From contig OY730298.1 in NCBI GenBank assembly GCA_963422595.1, positions 620,001-684,000 of the forward strand: a stretch of 64,000 nt of DNA, read 5' to 3'. A model generated the notes under the pieces. That model was not told where the DNA came from. It saw only the letters and a program-made list of their open reading frames with translations, and did not search any database. Origin of the DNA: G963422595 sp963422595. GTDB lineage: Bacteria > Pseudomonadota > Gammaproteobacteria > UBA4575. Shown piece by piece: positions 26,975 through 35,908 of the stretch. The number at the start of each line of letters is the position of its first letter. Within the stretch, counting starts at the first letter, position 1. Made by a program: the position numbers and the translations under genes.

Positions 26975-28030
26975 ATGACACATCAGGTACAGTTAGCCTC
27001 CGGCAAGCATCTATTTAGTGCCACCGCGCACGAATCCATTCTGGACGCCGCCATCCGTGCTGGCGTACCGCTTAACTATGGTTGCAGCAATGGCAACTGC
27101 GGCCTGTGCAAGGCCAGAATCATTAGTGGAAAAACCCGGTTATTACGCGCCCACGATTTTGTCATCCGTGCTGCCGAGAAAATTCAGGGATACGCGCTAA
27201 TGTGCTCTACCGCGTGTTGCACCGACGTAGTGATTGACGCGGCGGTGGCCGTCAACGTAACCGACATTCCGGTGCAAAACCTGCCTGCAAAAGTCCGCCG
27301 CATAGAGCGCCTCAGTGACGCACTGATGATCGTTACCACGCAAGTTTCGCGTGCTGCGCGACTCCGGTTTATCGCCGGGCAATACATGCGCGTTTACGAC
27401 GACGACAATCGCTCACATGATTATGCCATCGCCAGTTGTCCCTGTGACGACAGGCGCATTGAATTTCACGTGCGCAAACTCCAACAGGACACATTTTCCA
27501 ATTTCATGTTTACCAATCTCAACGTTGGAGACTGGTTAAACATACAAGGCCCGTATGGTGACTTCGTAATCAACGAAGCCGACACAAGCCCGTTAATCAT
27601 GGTCGCCTTTGATACCGGTTTTGCGGCGATTAAAAGCCTGCTGGAACATGTAACCGCGCAGGACAATGAACGCATGATCTACCTTTACTGGCTGGCTTGC
27701 GGCGCGGAAGGTCTATATCTGGACAACCTGTGTCGCTCCTGGGACGATGCCCTGGATCAAATGCACTACACGCCCATTCCCCTATCCAAAGACATCAATG
27801 CTATTATAGACAGCCAATACCAGGGCATGATGACCATCGAAGCAAAATTTTCTGCGGCACTGCGCCATATTAATCATCTTAAAAATGCTGCCATATACAT
27901 CGTAGCGCCTGAACCCATTGCCAACCTCGTAAAACAACTACTCATGCACACAGGCTTACGCCCCAGTCAATTTCAGCACGAAGTCATTCGTGGCAACCCC
28001 AACCTGGAATGTATTCACCCCAGTGCCTGA
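26975..28030 (+). CDS. Ferredoxin/FNR-fusion electron-transfer flavoprotein (CDP-6-deoxyhexose reductase-like)
   Basis: An N-terminal plant-type [2Fe-2S] domain with CSNGNCGLC and a distant CST (residues about 36-77) is fused to a ferredoxin reductase module with FAD (HDYAIASCP) and NAD(P) halves. Relatives deliver NAD(P)H electrons to oxygenases, reductases or 3,4-glucoseen dehydratases. The usual FAD motif RxYS(I/L)A is changed to HDYAIA, and the NAD-binding GG/TG motif is weak (VAFDTGFAAIKS). It is followed 3 bp later by the second cysteine-rich protein, so it is probably a functional partner. Confidence 0.85.
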   Translation: MTHQVQLASGKHLFSATAHESILDAAIRAGVPLNYGCSNGNCGLCKARIISGKTRLLRAHDFVIRAAEKIQGYALMCSTACCTDVVIDAAVAVNVTDIPVQNLPAKVRRIERLSDALMIVTTQVSRAARLRFIAGQYMRVYDDDNRSHDYAIASCPCDDRRIEFHVRKLQQDTFSNFMFTNLNVGDWLNIQGPYGDFVINEADTSPLIMVAFDTGFAAIKSLLEHVTAQDNERMIYLYWLACGAEGLYLDNLCRSWDDALDQMHYTPIPLSKDINAIIDSQYQGMMTIEAKFSAALRHINHLKNAAIYIVAPEPIANLVKQLLMHTGLRPSQFQHEVIRGNPNLECIHPSA

Positions 28031-28033
28031 AGC

Positions 28034-28447
28034 ATGGCAGATTGTAAATGCAGCTTTACAGCGACCTTAATCAGGCAAGACTACGCCTGCCAGAAGGCAC
28101 GCCTGGTTACCAGGCGCGCCGGCCCCGATATTTCCTGTATCTCTGCCAGCGCCAGCCATCAATGCAAGCATTTATTAACCGCATTCAAACAGGTTGGGTT
28201 ACCGGCATTTAATGCCACCGATGATTTACTGGCGACCCCGCACAGTGTTTTTGCTAAAATTCAATATGGTGGCCTGCTTGGGATGGCGCGCGATATTGCC
28301 GATAACAATAGAGTGCAGCGAGTTACAAACATTTTTCAATTAGTGCAACAAGCGTTACAATGTTACTCCTCTGTTGACAATATTCCACATGCGCGGTACG
28401 TATCGGCCATGACAGAATATAAACGTAAGCGTAGAAAAAAGGAGTAG
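28034..28447 (+). CDS. Cysteine-rich conserved hypothetical protein, paralogue of the protein at 7747-8208
   Basis: The 137-residue protein has six N-terminal cysteines (DCKCSF, YACQKAR, ISCIS, HQCKHL), then KIQYGGLLGM and a very basic end (YKRKRRKKE). The order of motifs matches the 153-aa protein at 7747. It starts 3 bp after the ferredoxin-reductase gene and ends 6 bp before the sulfurtransferase gene, so it is embedded in a redox/sulfur operon. A metal or Fe-S site, or a sulfur-accepting role, is plausible but not shown. Confidence 0.72.
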   Translation: MADCKCSFTATLIRQDYACQKARLVTRRAGPDISCISASASHQCKHLLTAFKQVGLPAFNATDDLLATPHSVFAKIQYGGLLGMARDIADNNRVQRVTNIFQLVQQALQCYSSVDNIPHARYVSAMTEYKRKRRKKE

Positions 28448-28453
28448 TAAATC

Positions 28454-29317
28454 ATGCTACCAATAACGGGCTACCGAACGATTATTTCAGCGCACGACCT
28501 GCATGAAAATATTCGTGATAACAGCTGGTTCGTGTTTGACTGTAGATTCATGCTGAAAGACGCGCAGGGCGGGCTGCGAAAATTTAACCAGGGACACATT
28601 CCCGGCGCGCAATTCGCCAATCTGGACACAGACCTGTCCTCGCCGATGACCACATCCTCCGGTCGGCATCCTTTACCCGACCCGCAGGTCTTCACCGAAA
28701 AATTACGTTCCTGGGGAGTACGTAACGACTGCCAGGCAATTTGTTACGATGATTCATCCGGCGCCTTTGCGGCGCGCATGTGGTGGTTGTTGAACTGGGT
28801 TGGTCATCGGCGCGTAGCGGTACTGGACGGCGGCATCGACAAATGGAGCGAACTCGGGTTCGCGTTGGAGACCAAAACCACCGCCAGGCCAACCAGCGTA
28901 TTCATTGCCGAAGTGGACGACTTCATATGGGTAGACACCAACTTTATACAGCGGCGGATGCAAGTGGGCGACATCACACTACTGGACGCGCGCTCCCATG
29001 AGAGATTTACCGCCATAGACCAGAAAACCGATCCGCGTCCAGGCCACGTGCCCGGCGCCATCAACTACCCGTTTGCGGGAAATCTTGATAAACAGGGCAT
29101 ATTCTTACCCGCCGACGAACTGCAAAAAAGGTTTACGCCGGTATTTTCCAATCATCGGCGAGACCAGATTATTAGCATGTGTGGTTCCGGTGTAACCGCG
29201 TGTCACAATCTACTCGCCATGAGCATCGCCGGCTTTCCCAGCACCCGCCTGTATGTCGGCTCATGGAGCGAATGGAGTAAAGACGCCAATCGACCCGTGG
29301 CCACGGGAGAAGCCTGA
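28454..29317 (+). CDS. sseA: Two-domain sulfurtransferase (mercaptopyruvate/thiosulfate)
   Basis: The 287-residue protein has tandem rhodanese domains; the second holds the active loop CGSGVTACHN (about residues 239-248), the mercaptopyruvate-sulfurtransferase type of loop rather than the thiosulfate type. Domain-1 signatures YDDSSGAFAARMWW and GHIPGAQFANLD are present. It transfers sulfane sulfur to cyanide, thiols or proteins. Located in the redox operon with the cysteine-rich protein. Confidence 0.92.
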   Translation: MLPITGYRTIISAHDLHENIRDNSWFVFDCRFMLKDAQGGLRKFNQGHIPGAQFANLDTDLSSPMTTSSGRHPLPDPQVFTEKLRSWGVRNDCQAICYDDSSGAFAARMWWLLNWVGHRRVAVLDGGIDKWSELGFALETKTTARPTSVFIAEVDDFIWVDTNFIQRRMQVGDITLLDARSHERFTAIDQKTDPRPGHVPGAINYPFAGNLDKQGIFLPADELQKRFTPVFSNHRRDQIISMCGSGVTACHNLLAMSIAGFPSTRLYVGSWSEWSKDANRPVATGEA

Positions 29318-29483
29318 TTGGCTGATTTACACCATCAGCAACTCGGGTTTCGGCCCCGGGCCCCATCCGCTTTGCCAGACCGATCACCGTTCGCACTGAT
29401 TTTCAGCGTGCACCGCGGCTGCATCCAGCTTAATCCCTAAGGCAGATTCTGCTAAGGTGGCAAAAAAGCCACGAGGAAATCCT

Positions 29484-30050
29484 TTGAAATTTTGCAGCAG
29501 CTGTGGATCTGCGGAAATAACGCTGACTATTCCCAAAGGTGACAATCGACACAGATTCATGTGCACCTCCTGTCAGGAAGTTTTTTACCACAACCCCAAA
29601 ATCGTAGCCGGCTGTATTGCGGAATGGCAAGGCAAGATCCTGTTATGCAAACGCGCGATTGAGCCGCGTTATGGAAAGTGGACGTTACCGGCAGGATTTA
29701 TGGAAAACGCAGAGACCATGCATGCCGCCGCGGCGCGCGAAACGCATGAAGAAGCCTGTGCGGAAGTAGCAAATCTAAGCCTCTATGCCCTGTACAACCT
29801 GCCACACATCAATCAAGTCTACATAATATTTCGTGGTCAACTGGTCGGTGGCAAAGCCAGCCCTGGCGATGAAAGTTTAGAAGTCGCGTTAATGGACGAA
29901 GCCGACGTTCCCTGGACAGAAATCGCGTTTCCGGTAATCAAAGAAAATCTAAAACAATACTTCACCGACCAGTGCAACGACACCTTCGTCCTACACTATG
30001 GCGACATGCAGCGACTATCCGACAACAACTATCAAATCAAACGCTACTAA
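29484..30050 (+). CDS. Zinc-ribbon NUDIX hydrolase
   Basis: An N-terminal CSSCG ... CTSC zinc ribbon precedes a Nudix domain whose box reads GFMENAETMHAAAARETHEE (G-x5-E-x7-RE-x2-EE, with a non-standard end CAEV). Related to NudC/ADP-ribose-type pyrophosphatases acting on nucleotide cofactors. The start is chosen at TTG 29484, four bases after GAGGAAA, giving MKFCSSCG, the family's usual N-terminus; a GTG at 29457 is possible. The stop directly abuts the next gene's GTG. Confidence 0.9.
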   Translation: MKFCSSCGSAEITLTIPKGDNRHRFMCTSCQEVFYHNPKIVAGCIAEWQGKILLCKRAIEPRYGKWTLPAGFMENAETMHAAAARETHEEACAEVANLSLYALYNLPHINQVYIIFRGQLVGGKASPGDESLEVALMDEADVPWTEIAFPVIKENLKQYFTDQCNDTFVLHYGDMQRLSDNNYQIKRY

Positions 30051-30482
30051 GTGAACAACCTGTCCCATCAAGCCAACGTCAATCCCACAAACCCGCTACT
30101 CGCCATCGTTGAACTGGGCGGTTATCCCGACTTCAGCCGGCTATACAAACGCCATGGTTATCAACCCATCATCGTATTCAGTATGCGCAAGGCGTTAGCG
30201 GCGCTGAAAACAATCACCCCCAGAGTAATAGTGGCGGAATTTAACTATCAATCTGACTTCAGAGATCGTACCAGCAGCCTCGAATCGCTTATCGCGGTCG
30301 CGCAGCAACACCCGCAGATACGACTAATCGTATTTTTTGAAAAACAACACGAGCACCAATTACAACAACTGCGTGCCCGATACAAATTCTTTGCAACACT
30401 TGCCTATCCCGTGAATGAAGCAATGATGCAACAAACGCTGGCCCGCCTGGCCACGTGTCAAAATACCTCAAAGCCCGCTTAG
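30051..30482 (+). CDS. Hypothetical protein (143 aa), receiver-like fold possible
   Basis: Starts with a GTG immediately after the Nudix stop, so translationally coupled. Alternating strands and helices (LLAIVELGGYP, PRVIVAEFNY, IRLIVFFEK, FATLAYPVNEAMMQQTL) resemble a response-regulator receiver without the phospho-acceptor set, similar to other degenerate receiver-like proteins. No output domain. Function unknown. Confidence 0.65.
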   Translation: MNNLSHQANVNPTNPLLAIVELGGYPDFSRLYKRHGYQPIIVFSMRKALAALKTITPRVIVAEFNYQSDFRDRTSSLESLIAVAQQHPQIRLIVFFEKQHEHQLQQLRARYKFFATLAYPVNEAMMQQTLARLATCQNTSKPA

Positions 30483-30796
30483 CCGGCCTTGGAACCACCC
30501 AGACAGGGTGGAGACTTCCTGATTGCACCATCCCTTGCCTGCCACTCCGCTGGTGTCAGTGTGTGCAACGACAAAGCGTGTACTGGCCCTGCCAACTCCT
30601 CTTTCAACAATGCGTTAAGCAAGCGGTGGCGTGCCACCAATGCCCTATCATCAAACTCCGCGCTTACCACGGTAATCTTAAAATGCGATTCAGCACCGCG
30701 CGGCACATTATGCAAGCCACTCTCATTAACAACCTCCAGAAAAGCCGGGCGCAGCGCCTCCCGAATTTTACGCTCGATAATTGTTTGCAGGCTCAT
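30479..30796 (-). CDS. bolA: BolA family protein
   Basis: The segment from MSLQTIIERKIREAL through VNESGLHNVPRGAESHFK and LNALLKEEL to VHALSLHTLTPAEW follows E. coli BolA closely. BolA proteins pair with monothiol glutaredoxins in Fe-S trafficking and act as morphogenes. The ATG at 30796 is chosen because it aligns with the family N-terminus; the frame is open to an ATG at 30859. The 3' end overlaps the convergent 143-aa gene by 4 bp. Confidence 0.92.
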   Translation of the reverse strand: MSLQTIIERKIREALRPAFLEVVNESGLHNVPRGAESHFKITVVSAEFDDRALVARHRLLNALLKEELAGPVHALSLHTLTPAEWQARDGAIRKSPPCLGGSKAG

Positions 30797-30999
30797 AGGG
30801 CGGGATAGAAATTTATACGTTACCTGAATACTACTAACTGCTACAGTTTCTGTCACCATAACCTACTACATGGCACGTTGACATATCTCATTGAGGAAAT
30901 GCCGAACTCAACCACTTAAGCTCGGCAAATGTTAGAAATATCTTTGTACCGGGAATCCATACTTGAATAAGGTTAAGTATATGCCGCCTTGATTTTTTA

Positions 31000-31797
31000 C
31001 TAAATAGAAAAAAACTGCCTGGCCGTGCGCGTGGTTTCCATGGCGGTTTGTGCTATGGAAGTTTGTCTGCAGTTCGCCACCGTGGTCAATATATGCGGTA
31101 AATAAGCGGGTTCATTACGGCGATCGCGAGGTTTTGGAAATGCCGAATCCACTGGCAAATCCCGGGGCAACAAATACGGTGCATCAGTTTCAATCATCAG
31201 GCGATTTGTTGGAATGCGCGCAATGATCTGCTGTAAATGCTGGCCGCGGCGTTCATCACATATCCACCCCGTAATACCGATATGGCAATCCAGATCAATA
31301 TAGCGATCCAGATGCGCGGCGTTGCCGGTAAAGCAATGCACCACTACACCTGCAAGCTGCTCGCGGAATTGAGAGACCAGCTTCACGAAGTCGTCATATG
31401 CGTCACGTTCATGCAGAAAAACTGGCAACGCCAGTTCAGCCGCCAGTTCCAGTTGCGCCGCAAACGCCCTTTTTTGTTGTGCCGCGTCCGAATAATTCCG
31501 ATTGAAATCCAGGCCGGCCTCGCCTATTGCTACCACCTTCTCATGCGCCGCCAGTGCGCGCAATCGCGGCACCGTCGCATCGTCCCATTGTTTAGCCAGG
31601 TGCGGATGCACCCCTGCGGTTGCGTACATACCGGCATACCGCGTGGTCAACTGTAACGCATATTCACTATCCTCCACGTTACAGCCGGTCACAACAAAAT
31701 ACCTCACGCCCACCTTATTCGCGCGCTGCACAACCTCGGCCGCATCTTTACGAAAAGCCCGGTTAGTAAAGTTAAAACAAACGTCTGCCAACTCCAT
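31000..31797 (-). CDS. tatD: TatD family metal-dependent hydrolase
   Basis: Reads MELADVCFNFTNRAFRKD, ATAGVHPHLA, AIGEAGLDFNRNY, PVFLHERDAYDD, VVHCFTGNA and ETDAPYLLPRDLP, all TatD DNase/hydrolase motifs. Notably the first metal-binding motif, usually D-x-H-x-H, is replaced by DVCFNF, as is known for the E. coli TatD subgroup. The ATG at 31797 (AGGGGG upstream) is preferred over the ATG at 31839, which would overlap trhO. Downstream gene of a trhO-tatD pair. Confidence 0.9.
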   Translation of the reverse strand: MELADVCFNFTNRAFRKDAAEVVQRANKVGVRYFVVTGCNVEDSEYALQLTTRYAGMYATAGVHPHLAKQWDDATVPRLRALAAHEKVVAIGEAGLDFNRNYSDAAQQKRAFAAQLELAAELALPVFLHERDAYDDFVKLVSQFREQLAGVVVHCFTGNAAHLDRYIDLDCHIGITGWICDERRGQHLQQIIARIPTNRLMIETDAPYLLPRDLPVDSAFPKPRDRRNEPAYLPHILTTVANCRQTSIAQTAMETTRTARQFFSI

Positions 31798-31811
31798 ACG
31801 TTGCGCGCCCC

Positions 31812-32648
31812 CTAAGCTGGATTCACGCATGCGGAGCAAAATCTTTCTGCATTTTTTGGTAACGGCGCCTGGCAGCTTCTACACAATTTCGCGTAAGTTG
31901 GATTAAGTCCGCTATCCAGCGAGACACGCTCATCAAACACAAAACAATCCCCATGCCAATGATGGCCGCCAAACTTTGACAGATAATCAAGAATTCCGCC
32001 CCTTAGTTGATACACCTGCGCAAAGCCCAGAGTCGCCATTACAGGCGCCCCTTTCTCACAGCGAATGCCACCCGTGCAAAATGTAACCAACGGCTTATCC
32101 TTAGGAATTCGTGTAAGCTGGTTGACGACCTTTCTCAGCTCCCGAAAATGCCTCAACCCCAAATGTCTGGCGTCGGTAAAACTGCCCAATTTATACTCAA
32201 ACCCGTTACGTAAATCCAACAAAGTAAAATCCCTGTCGTCATCCAGCCACTGTTTTAACGTCTCACTCGACAGGTACGCTGGCGCGCTGTATTTTGTAAC
32301 CGTGGTAGCCGTCGTGCGGTCAGCCTGTGCAACTTTTTGCAGCGTCGAACTGGTAGCAACTAACGTGTCACAAACCTTTACCAACAGGCGCTTAAATGGG
32401 ATCGTATCAGAATAAGTACTATTCAATATCAGCCGCGTAAAGCCATATGCCGATTGCAATTTATCGATCACAAAAGCAACGTCCGCGCCACTTCCGGCAA
32501 GGCTCAGATTAATACCTTCCGTGCTGACAGATATAGTACCCTTAAGATGCGTCTGATCGCCCATCGCCTGTAACTGTCGGCGCGCGCGCCAGACGTCGTC
32601 GACGTTGATAAACTGATAACCGGCAACGTTCGTAAATTGTTTTTGCAA
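31812..32648 (-). CDS. trhO: tRNA uridine(34) hydroxylase TrhO (YceA family)
   Basis: The 278-residue protein has the N-terminal acylphosphatase-like part (LKGTISVSTEGINLSLAG), a rhodanese domain with the active loop CTGGIRCEKGAP and the C-terminal CRSCQAPL ... RFCSACV zinc-like cysteines. TrhO makes 5-hydroxyuridine at the wobble position of tRNAs. Followed 14 bp later by tatD. Confidence 0.94.
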   Translation of the reverse strand: MQKQFTNVAGYQFINVDDVWRARRQLQAMGDQTHLKGTISVSTEGINLSLAGSGADVAFVIDKLQSAYGFTRLILNSTYSDTIPFKRLLVKVCDTLVATSSTLQKVAQADRTTATTVTKYSAPAYLSSETLKQWLDDDRDFTLLDLRNGFEYKLGSFTDARHLGLRHFRELRKVVNQLTRIPKDKPLVTFCTGGIRCEKGAPVMATLGFAQVYQLRGGILDYLSKFGGHHWHGDCFVFDERVSLDSGLNPTYAKLCRSCQAPLPKNAERFCSACVNPA

Positions 32649-32702
32649 CAGAGCATAAATAGACTATTGAGATGGACTATTATAATAGACCTGAGTAAAA
32701 AA

Positions 32703-32950
32703 TATTAAACATGGATGTACAGGATTTACAGGATAATTAAGCAATAGAAAAAAGCATGAAAACATGAATGGGCAGGATATTCAGGATGCAAAGAAACTGC
32801 ACGATGCGTTGATACATTCGATTATTCCTGTGCCTGTCCAGTGTATATACCGACACATTGAGACCGTTCTGGTCAGCCTGTCCGAATAATTTTAGACAGT
32901 ACAAAAGAAGGCCATGATCACGGCTTATGATCTCTAACCAGGCTGACTCA
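32703..32950. repeat. Dispersed intergenic repeat, copy A
   Basis: Contains the ATGGATGTACAGGATTTACAGGAT-type heptad motifs, then AAAGAAACTGCACGATGC ... ACATTCGATTATTCCTGTGCC and AAAGAAGGCCATGATCACG. The same blocks recur, diverged, at 37794-37965 and 39885-40010, and the first block also near 58365. It is AT-rich, non-coding, and typical of short mobile or recombinogenic intergenic elements. Confidence 0.6.
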
Positions 32951-33077
32951 TCACCAGGATACAGGCATGACGACGTTGAGTTTGACAAATCTCAGCCCCC
33001 GATGGATACTCATTGTATCTAAAATATGAGCCTCAATAATTTGCATAAACCTCACTTCCCGGTAACACCTTTTAATC

Positions 33078-33497
33078 ATGAGTAACGGCAACATCATCAC
33101 CCCGTTCGTGAATGGGCCATTACACATCACTGGCACACTGGAGTTAAAAAATCACCACGGTGAACTGCTGGCGGCAACCGAAGAGCTATACCTGTGCCGT
33201 TGCGGGCACTCCAACAACAAGCCCTACTGTGATGGCGAGCATAAAAAAATCGGCTTTCAGGATAATGGCACATTTAACAACCCACCGGCCTCCGAAGACA
33301 GCCTGCTTAACGAAGGCAGCCTGGAAATCAAAGTACAGGCGAACGGACCCTTGATTTTCCGCGGTGCGGTCTGCATTCAGGATACCAGACAGCGGAAAAT
33401 TATGCGCAAAGTAGGCGGGCTATGTCGTTGCCAGCAAAGTAGCAACAGACCCTTTTGTGACGGCACACACGCCAAAATCGGCTTTGTTGCCGAATAG
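33078..33497 (+). CDS. Double CDGSH-type iron-sulfur protein
   Basis: The 139-residue protein has two CDGSH (mitoNEET-like) motifs: CRCGHSNNKPYCDGEH (about residues 46-61) and CRCQQSSNRPFCDGTH (about 116-131), each with the C-x-C-x(n)-C-x2-(G/H) ligands for a [2Fe-2S] cluster. Preceded by a divergent-type N-terminal strand domain (FVNGPLHITGTLEL). Role probably redox or Fe-S handling; partner unknown. Confidence 0.92.
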   Translation: MSNGNIITPFVNGPLHITGTLELKNHHGELLAATEELYLCRCGHSNNKPYCDGEHKKIGFQDNGTFNNPPASEDSLLNEGSLEIKVQANGPLIFRGAVCIQDTRQRKIMRKVGGLCRCQQSSNRPFCDGTHAKIGFVAE

Positions 33498-33708
33498 TCT
33501 TGTTAAGGGAATTATACCCCCGGCGTACCGTAACCGCTTGCCACTATTATGAATTGTGTATTGATTAAAGAGGCGCTAATGATCAGCGAGCGCAAGCACT
33601 TCATGGCATTGCTGCTCTCAACCCTTCCATCCGTTCCAACGCGCCGAAACACCGAACTCGAATAACTCTGACACTTTATTCTTTCGCGCCCAACAATTGC
33701 CGGCCGGC

Positions 33709-34224
33709 CTAAAAATCATGCGTGGACAAAAACAATCCCACGCGTAAATCCTTAGTGATATAAATTTCTCTGCCATCCACCGACATGCGGCCATCGGCGA
33801 TGCCCATGGTGACGCCGCGGCGCACCACCTTTTTAATATCCAATTGATAGCTCACCTTATTGGCGATTGGCAACACCTGCCCGGTAAAACGCACTTCATT
33901 TACGCCCAACGCCCGGCCTTTACCCGGGTTACCCTGCCAGGCGATGAAAAATCCCAACAGCTGCCACATGGCATCCAGCCCCAGGCAGCCCGGCATTACC
34001 GGGTCTCCGGGGAAGTGGCAATCGAAAAACCACAGTTCCGGTTTAATATCCAGTTCAGCCTGAATTTCGCCACGCCCATAACGACCGCCATCTTCAGCAA
34101 TCCTGGTAATTCGGTCAATCATCAACATATCAGGCATGGGTAATTGAGCATTACCGGCCCCAAATATCTCGCCCCGACCACAAGCGAGTAACTCCTCATA
34201 TGAAAACGTGCTCTTCTGTGACAT
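33709..34224 (-). CDS. fabA: 3-hydroxydecanoyl-ACP dehydratase/isomerase
   Basis: The 171-residue protein reads SYEELLACGRGE, then CHFPGDPVMPGCLGLDAMWQ, the hot-dog active-site helix with catalytic His and Asp, and ends LRVGLFLSTHDF. FabA starts unsaturated fatty acid synthesis in gammaproteobacteria with FabB, which is not adjacent here. Confidence 0.96.
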   Translation of the reverse strand: MSQKSTFSYEELLACGRGEIFGAGNAQLPMPDMLMIDRITRIAEDGGRYGRGEIQAELDIKPELWFFDCHFPGDPVMPGCLGLDAMWQLLGFFIAWQGNPGKGRALGVNEVRFTGQVLPIANKVSYQLDIKKVVRRGVTMGIADGRMSVDGREIYITKDLRVGLFLSTHDF

Positions 34225-34620
34225 ATTTTAAGCAACTTTACTCTTAGTTAGCGGCATCCATACATGCCGGCGTGTTTGCAAGTGTAGCAAATATGGCGTC
34301 GCATGGTGGTTGAGATTAGTGCGCTTATGGCGTGTCGTATCAGCGTTGTGTTACACGATACGGCGGCAAAATTCATGCTGACGGCGTTAGCAGGTACTCC
34401 AACAACAACAAAATCCCCGGCAAAATTGACGCCGAGCTTAACAAAGCGCAATAAATCCTCGCTATACGCGCGCGTATAGCGTTCCGGCAATTATCAATCA
34501 GTACTTTATTTTACATAACGGTAATTTATTTTGCATATTGTGATAACAATGGTATATTTTTAACACTGAATTACATAAGCAGGATTACGCGCCTGACGTA
34601 ATGAATTGAGGAGGTTAAAA
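34225..34620. promoter_or_regulatory. Upstream region of fabA and the AlkB-like gene
   Basis: No gene recognised in this 396-bp divergent region. The last 130 bp are AT-rich (TTTATTTTACATAACGG, TGGTATATTTTTAACA) and end in a strong GAGGAGG ribosome site at about 34608-34614. The dyad TTGTGATAACAA near 34538 could bind a regulator, but no consensus is claimed. Confidence 0.35.
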
Positions 34621-35763
34621 ATGGAGAGGTTTTTAATTAATGCGAGGTATTTTTTAGCGCCATTATTGATAGTGGCAAGTTTATTTGGGGTATTGGCGGG
34701 TGGCCCGTGGGTATGGACCGGGGTAGTACTATTAGGCGTAGGGATCATCATTGACACCCTCACCAAGGCGCGCACGCCAGGGGCGGGTTTCAATCGTGAT
34801 GGCGACACCTATGGTGTAGTGCCGTTATTGAACGGCACCATGTACGGCATGTTAGCGATATTCGTAGTATTACAGATAGCGTTAGCGTGGCGGATATGGC
34901 AATACGTCAATGGAGTACCGATAGGCGAGACCACCTTACTGGGGATGACAGTACAGGACGGCATCACCGGCACACAATTATGGGGTGCGGTACTATCGAC
35001 CGGCATTTTTGCCGGCATAGGCATCATCTACGGTCACGAGTTGGCGCACACCAAGGGATTTAGTTTTGTAATCGCGCGTTGGATGATGGCGTTAAGTGGC
35101 AAGGCACATTTTTGTTATGCGCACGTATACAACCACCACCTGGAATTAGGGCATCAGGATGATCCGGCCACCAGTCCACGTGGACGCAGCATGTTTATGC
35201 ACTATCCGCTATCGGGTTTTGGGCAAAGCAAATTCTTATTCATGATGGAAAAGCAGCGTTTACAGCGTATCGGCGTACCGTTTCTATCCTGGCAAAACCG
35301 GTGGATACGGGGATACTTTATGGCCTTGCCGACGGTACTGCTGTTTTGGTTTGTAGGTGGTTGGTTAGGTATACTCTGTTTAGCCGCGGTATGGATCATG
35401 TCCAATTTCGAGTTAGAGGCGTTGAACTATCTTGAGCATTACGGACTGATACGAGAGAAAGGACAGCCGATAGACTATCGTCACAGCTGGGACAACAGCA
35501 CCGCGTTTACCAGTTGGTTTTTCATCGAGATCGGTCGTCAGGCGGATCATCACGACCGGGGCGAGACGCACTTTTGGGAACTGGATGAAGTAGGAGCGCC
35601 CAACTGCGGGCGGGGATACTTTACCCTGTATGCGTTAGCGTTACTGCCGCCGGTATTTCATGCCTACATGAAGAGGCAACTCGCCAAGTGGGATGAAGAG
35701 ATGGCCAGTGAGGGAGAGTTAAAAATTGCGGCGCGTCTGAACAAACAGGCCGGCTACGCCTGA
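34621..35763 (+). CDS. AlkB-like membrane alkane/fatty-acid monooxygenase
   Basis: The 380-residue polytopic protein has the di-iron histidine boxes of the AlkB/XylM branch: HELAHTK, HVYNHHLELGHQDD, NYLEHYG and RQADHHDRGETHF. The second and fourth boxes differ from canonical AlkB (EHxxGHH and LQRHSDHH). Alkane hydroxylases of this class take electrons from rubredoxin; no rubredoxin gene is adjacent. Start ATG 34621 is chosen for the GAGGAGG 7 nt upstream. A canonical terminator follows. Substrate (alkane, fatty acid, xylene) unknown. Confidence 0.88.
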   Translation: MERFLINARYFLAPLLIVASLFGVLAGGPWVWTGVVLLGVGIIIDTLTKARTPGAGFNRDGDTYGVVPLLNGTMYGMLAIFVVLQIALAWRIWQYVNGVPIGETTLLGMTVQDGITGTQLWGAVLSTGIFAGIGIIYGHELAHTKGFSFVIARWMMALSGKAHFCYAHVYNHHLELGHQDDPATSPRGRSMFMHYPLSGFGQSKFLFMMEKQRLQRIGVPFLSWQNRWIRGYFMALPTVLLFWFVGGWLGILCLAAVWIMSNFELEALNYLEHYGLIREKGQPIDYRHSWDNSTAFTSWFFIEIGRQADHHDRGETHFWELDEVGAPNCGRGYFTLYALALLPPVFHAYMKRQLAKWDEEMASEGELKIAARLNKQAGYA

Positions 35764-35782
35764 TAACCCCCTGCTTACACAC

Positions 35783-35820
35783 AAACCGCCCTTGACACAT
35801 ACAGCAAGGGCGGTTTTTTT
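35783..35820 (+). terminator. Factor-independent terminator of the AlkB-like gene
   Basis: A 12-bp perfect stem (AAACCGCCCTTG / CAAGGGCGGTTT) with a 10-nt loop and a run of seven T, 20 bp after the stop codon. Confidence 0.92.
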
Positions 35821-35908
35821 ATCTGTACCGGGTTCAGGAATACCAAACAGGCGTACGTATTCCACCTGACACGTTTCTGGGTCTCGCGTTCTCTGTTCTC
35901 GCCATACT

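Noticed and set aside
32737..32988. 83-codon minus-strand frame
   Set aside because: Lies within the dispersed intergenic repeat and has no protein-like pattern.
34248..34490. 80-codon minus-strand frame between fabA and the AlkB-like gene
   Set aside because: Low-complexity, no start context, lies in the divergent promoter region.
34530..34555. lac-operator- or CRP-like site TTGTGATAACAA
   Set aside because: The half-sites do not fit the CRP consensus, and a match this short is expected by chance.
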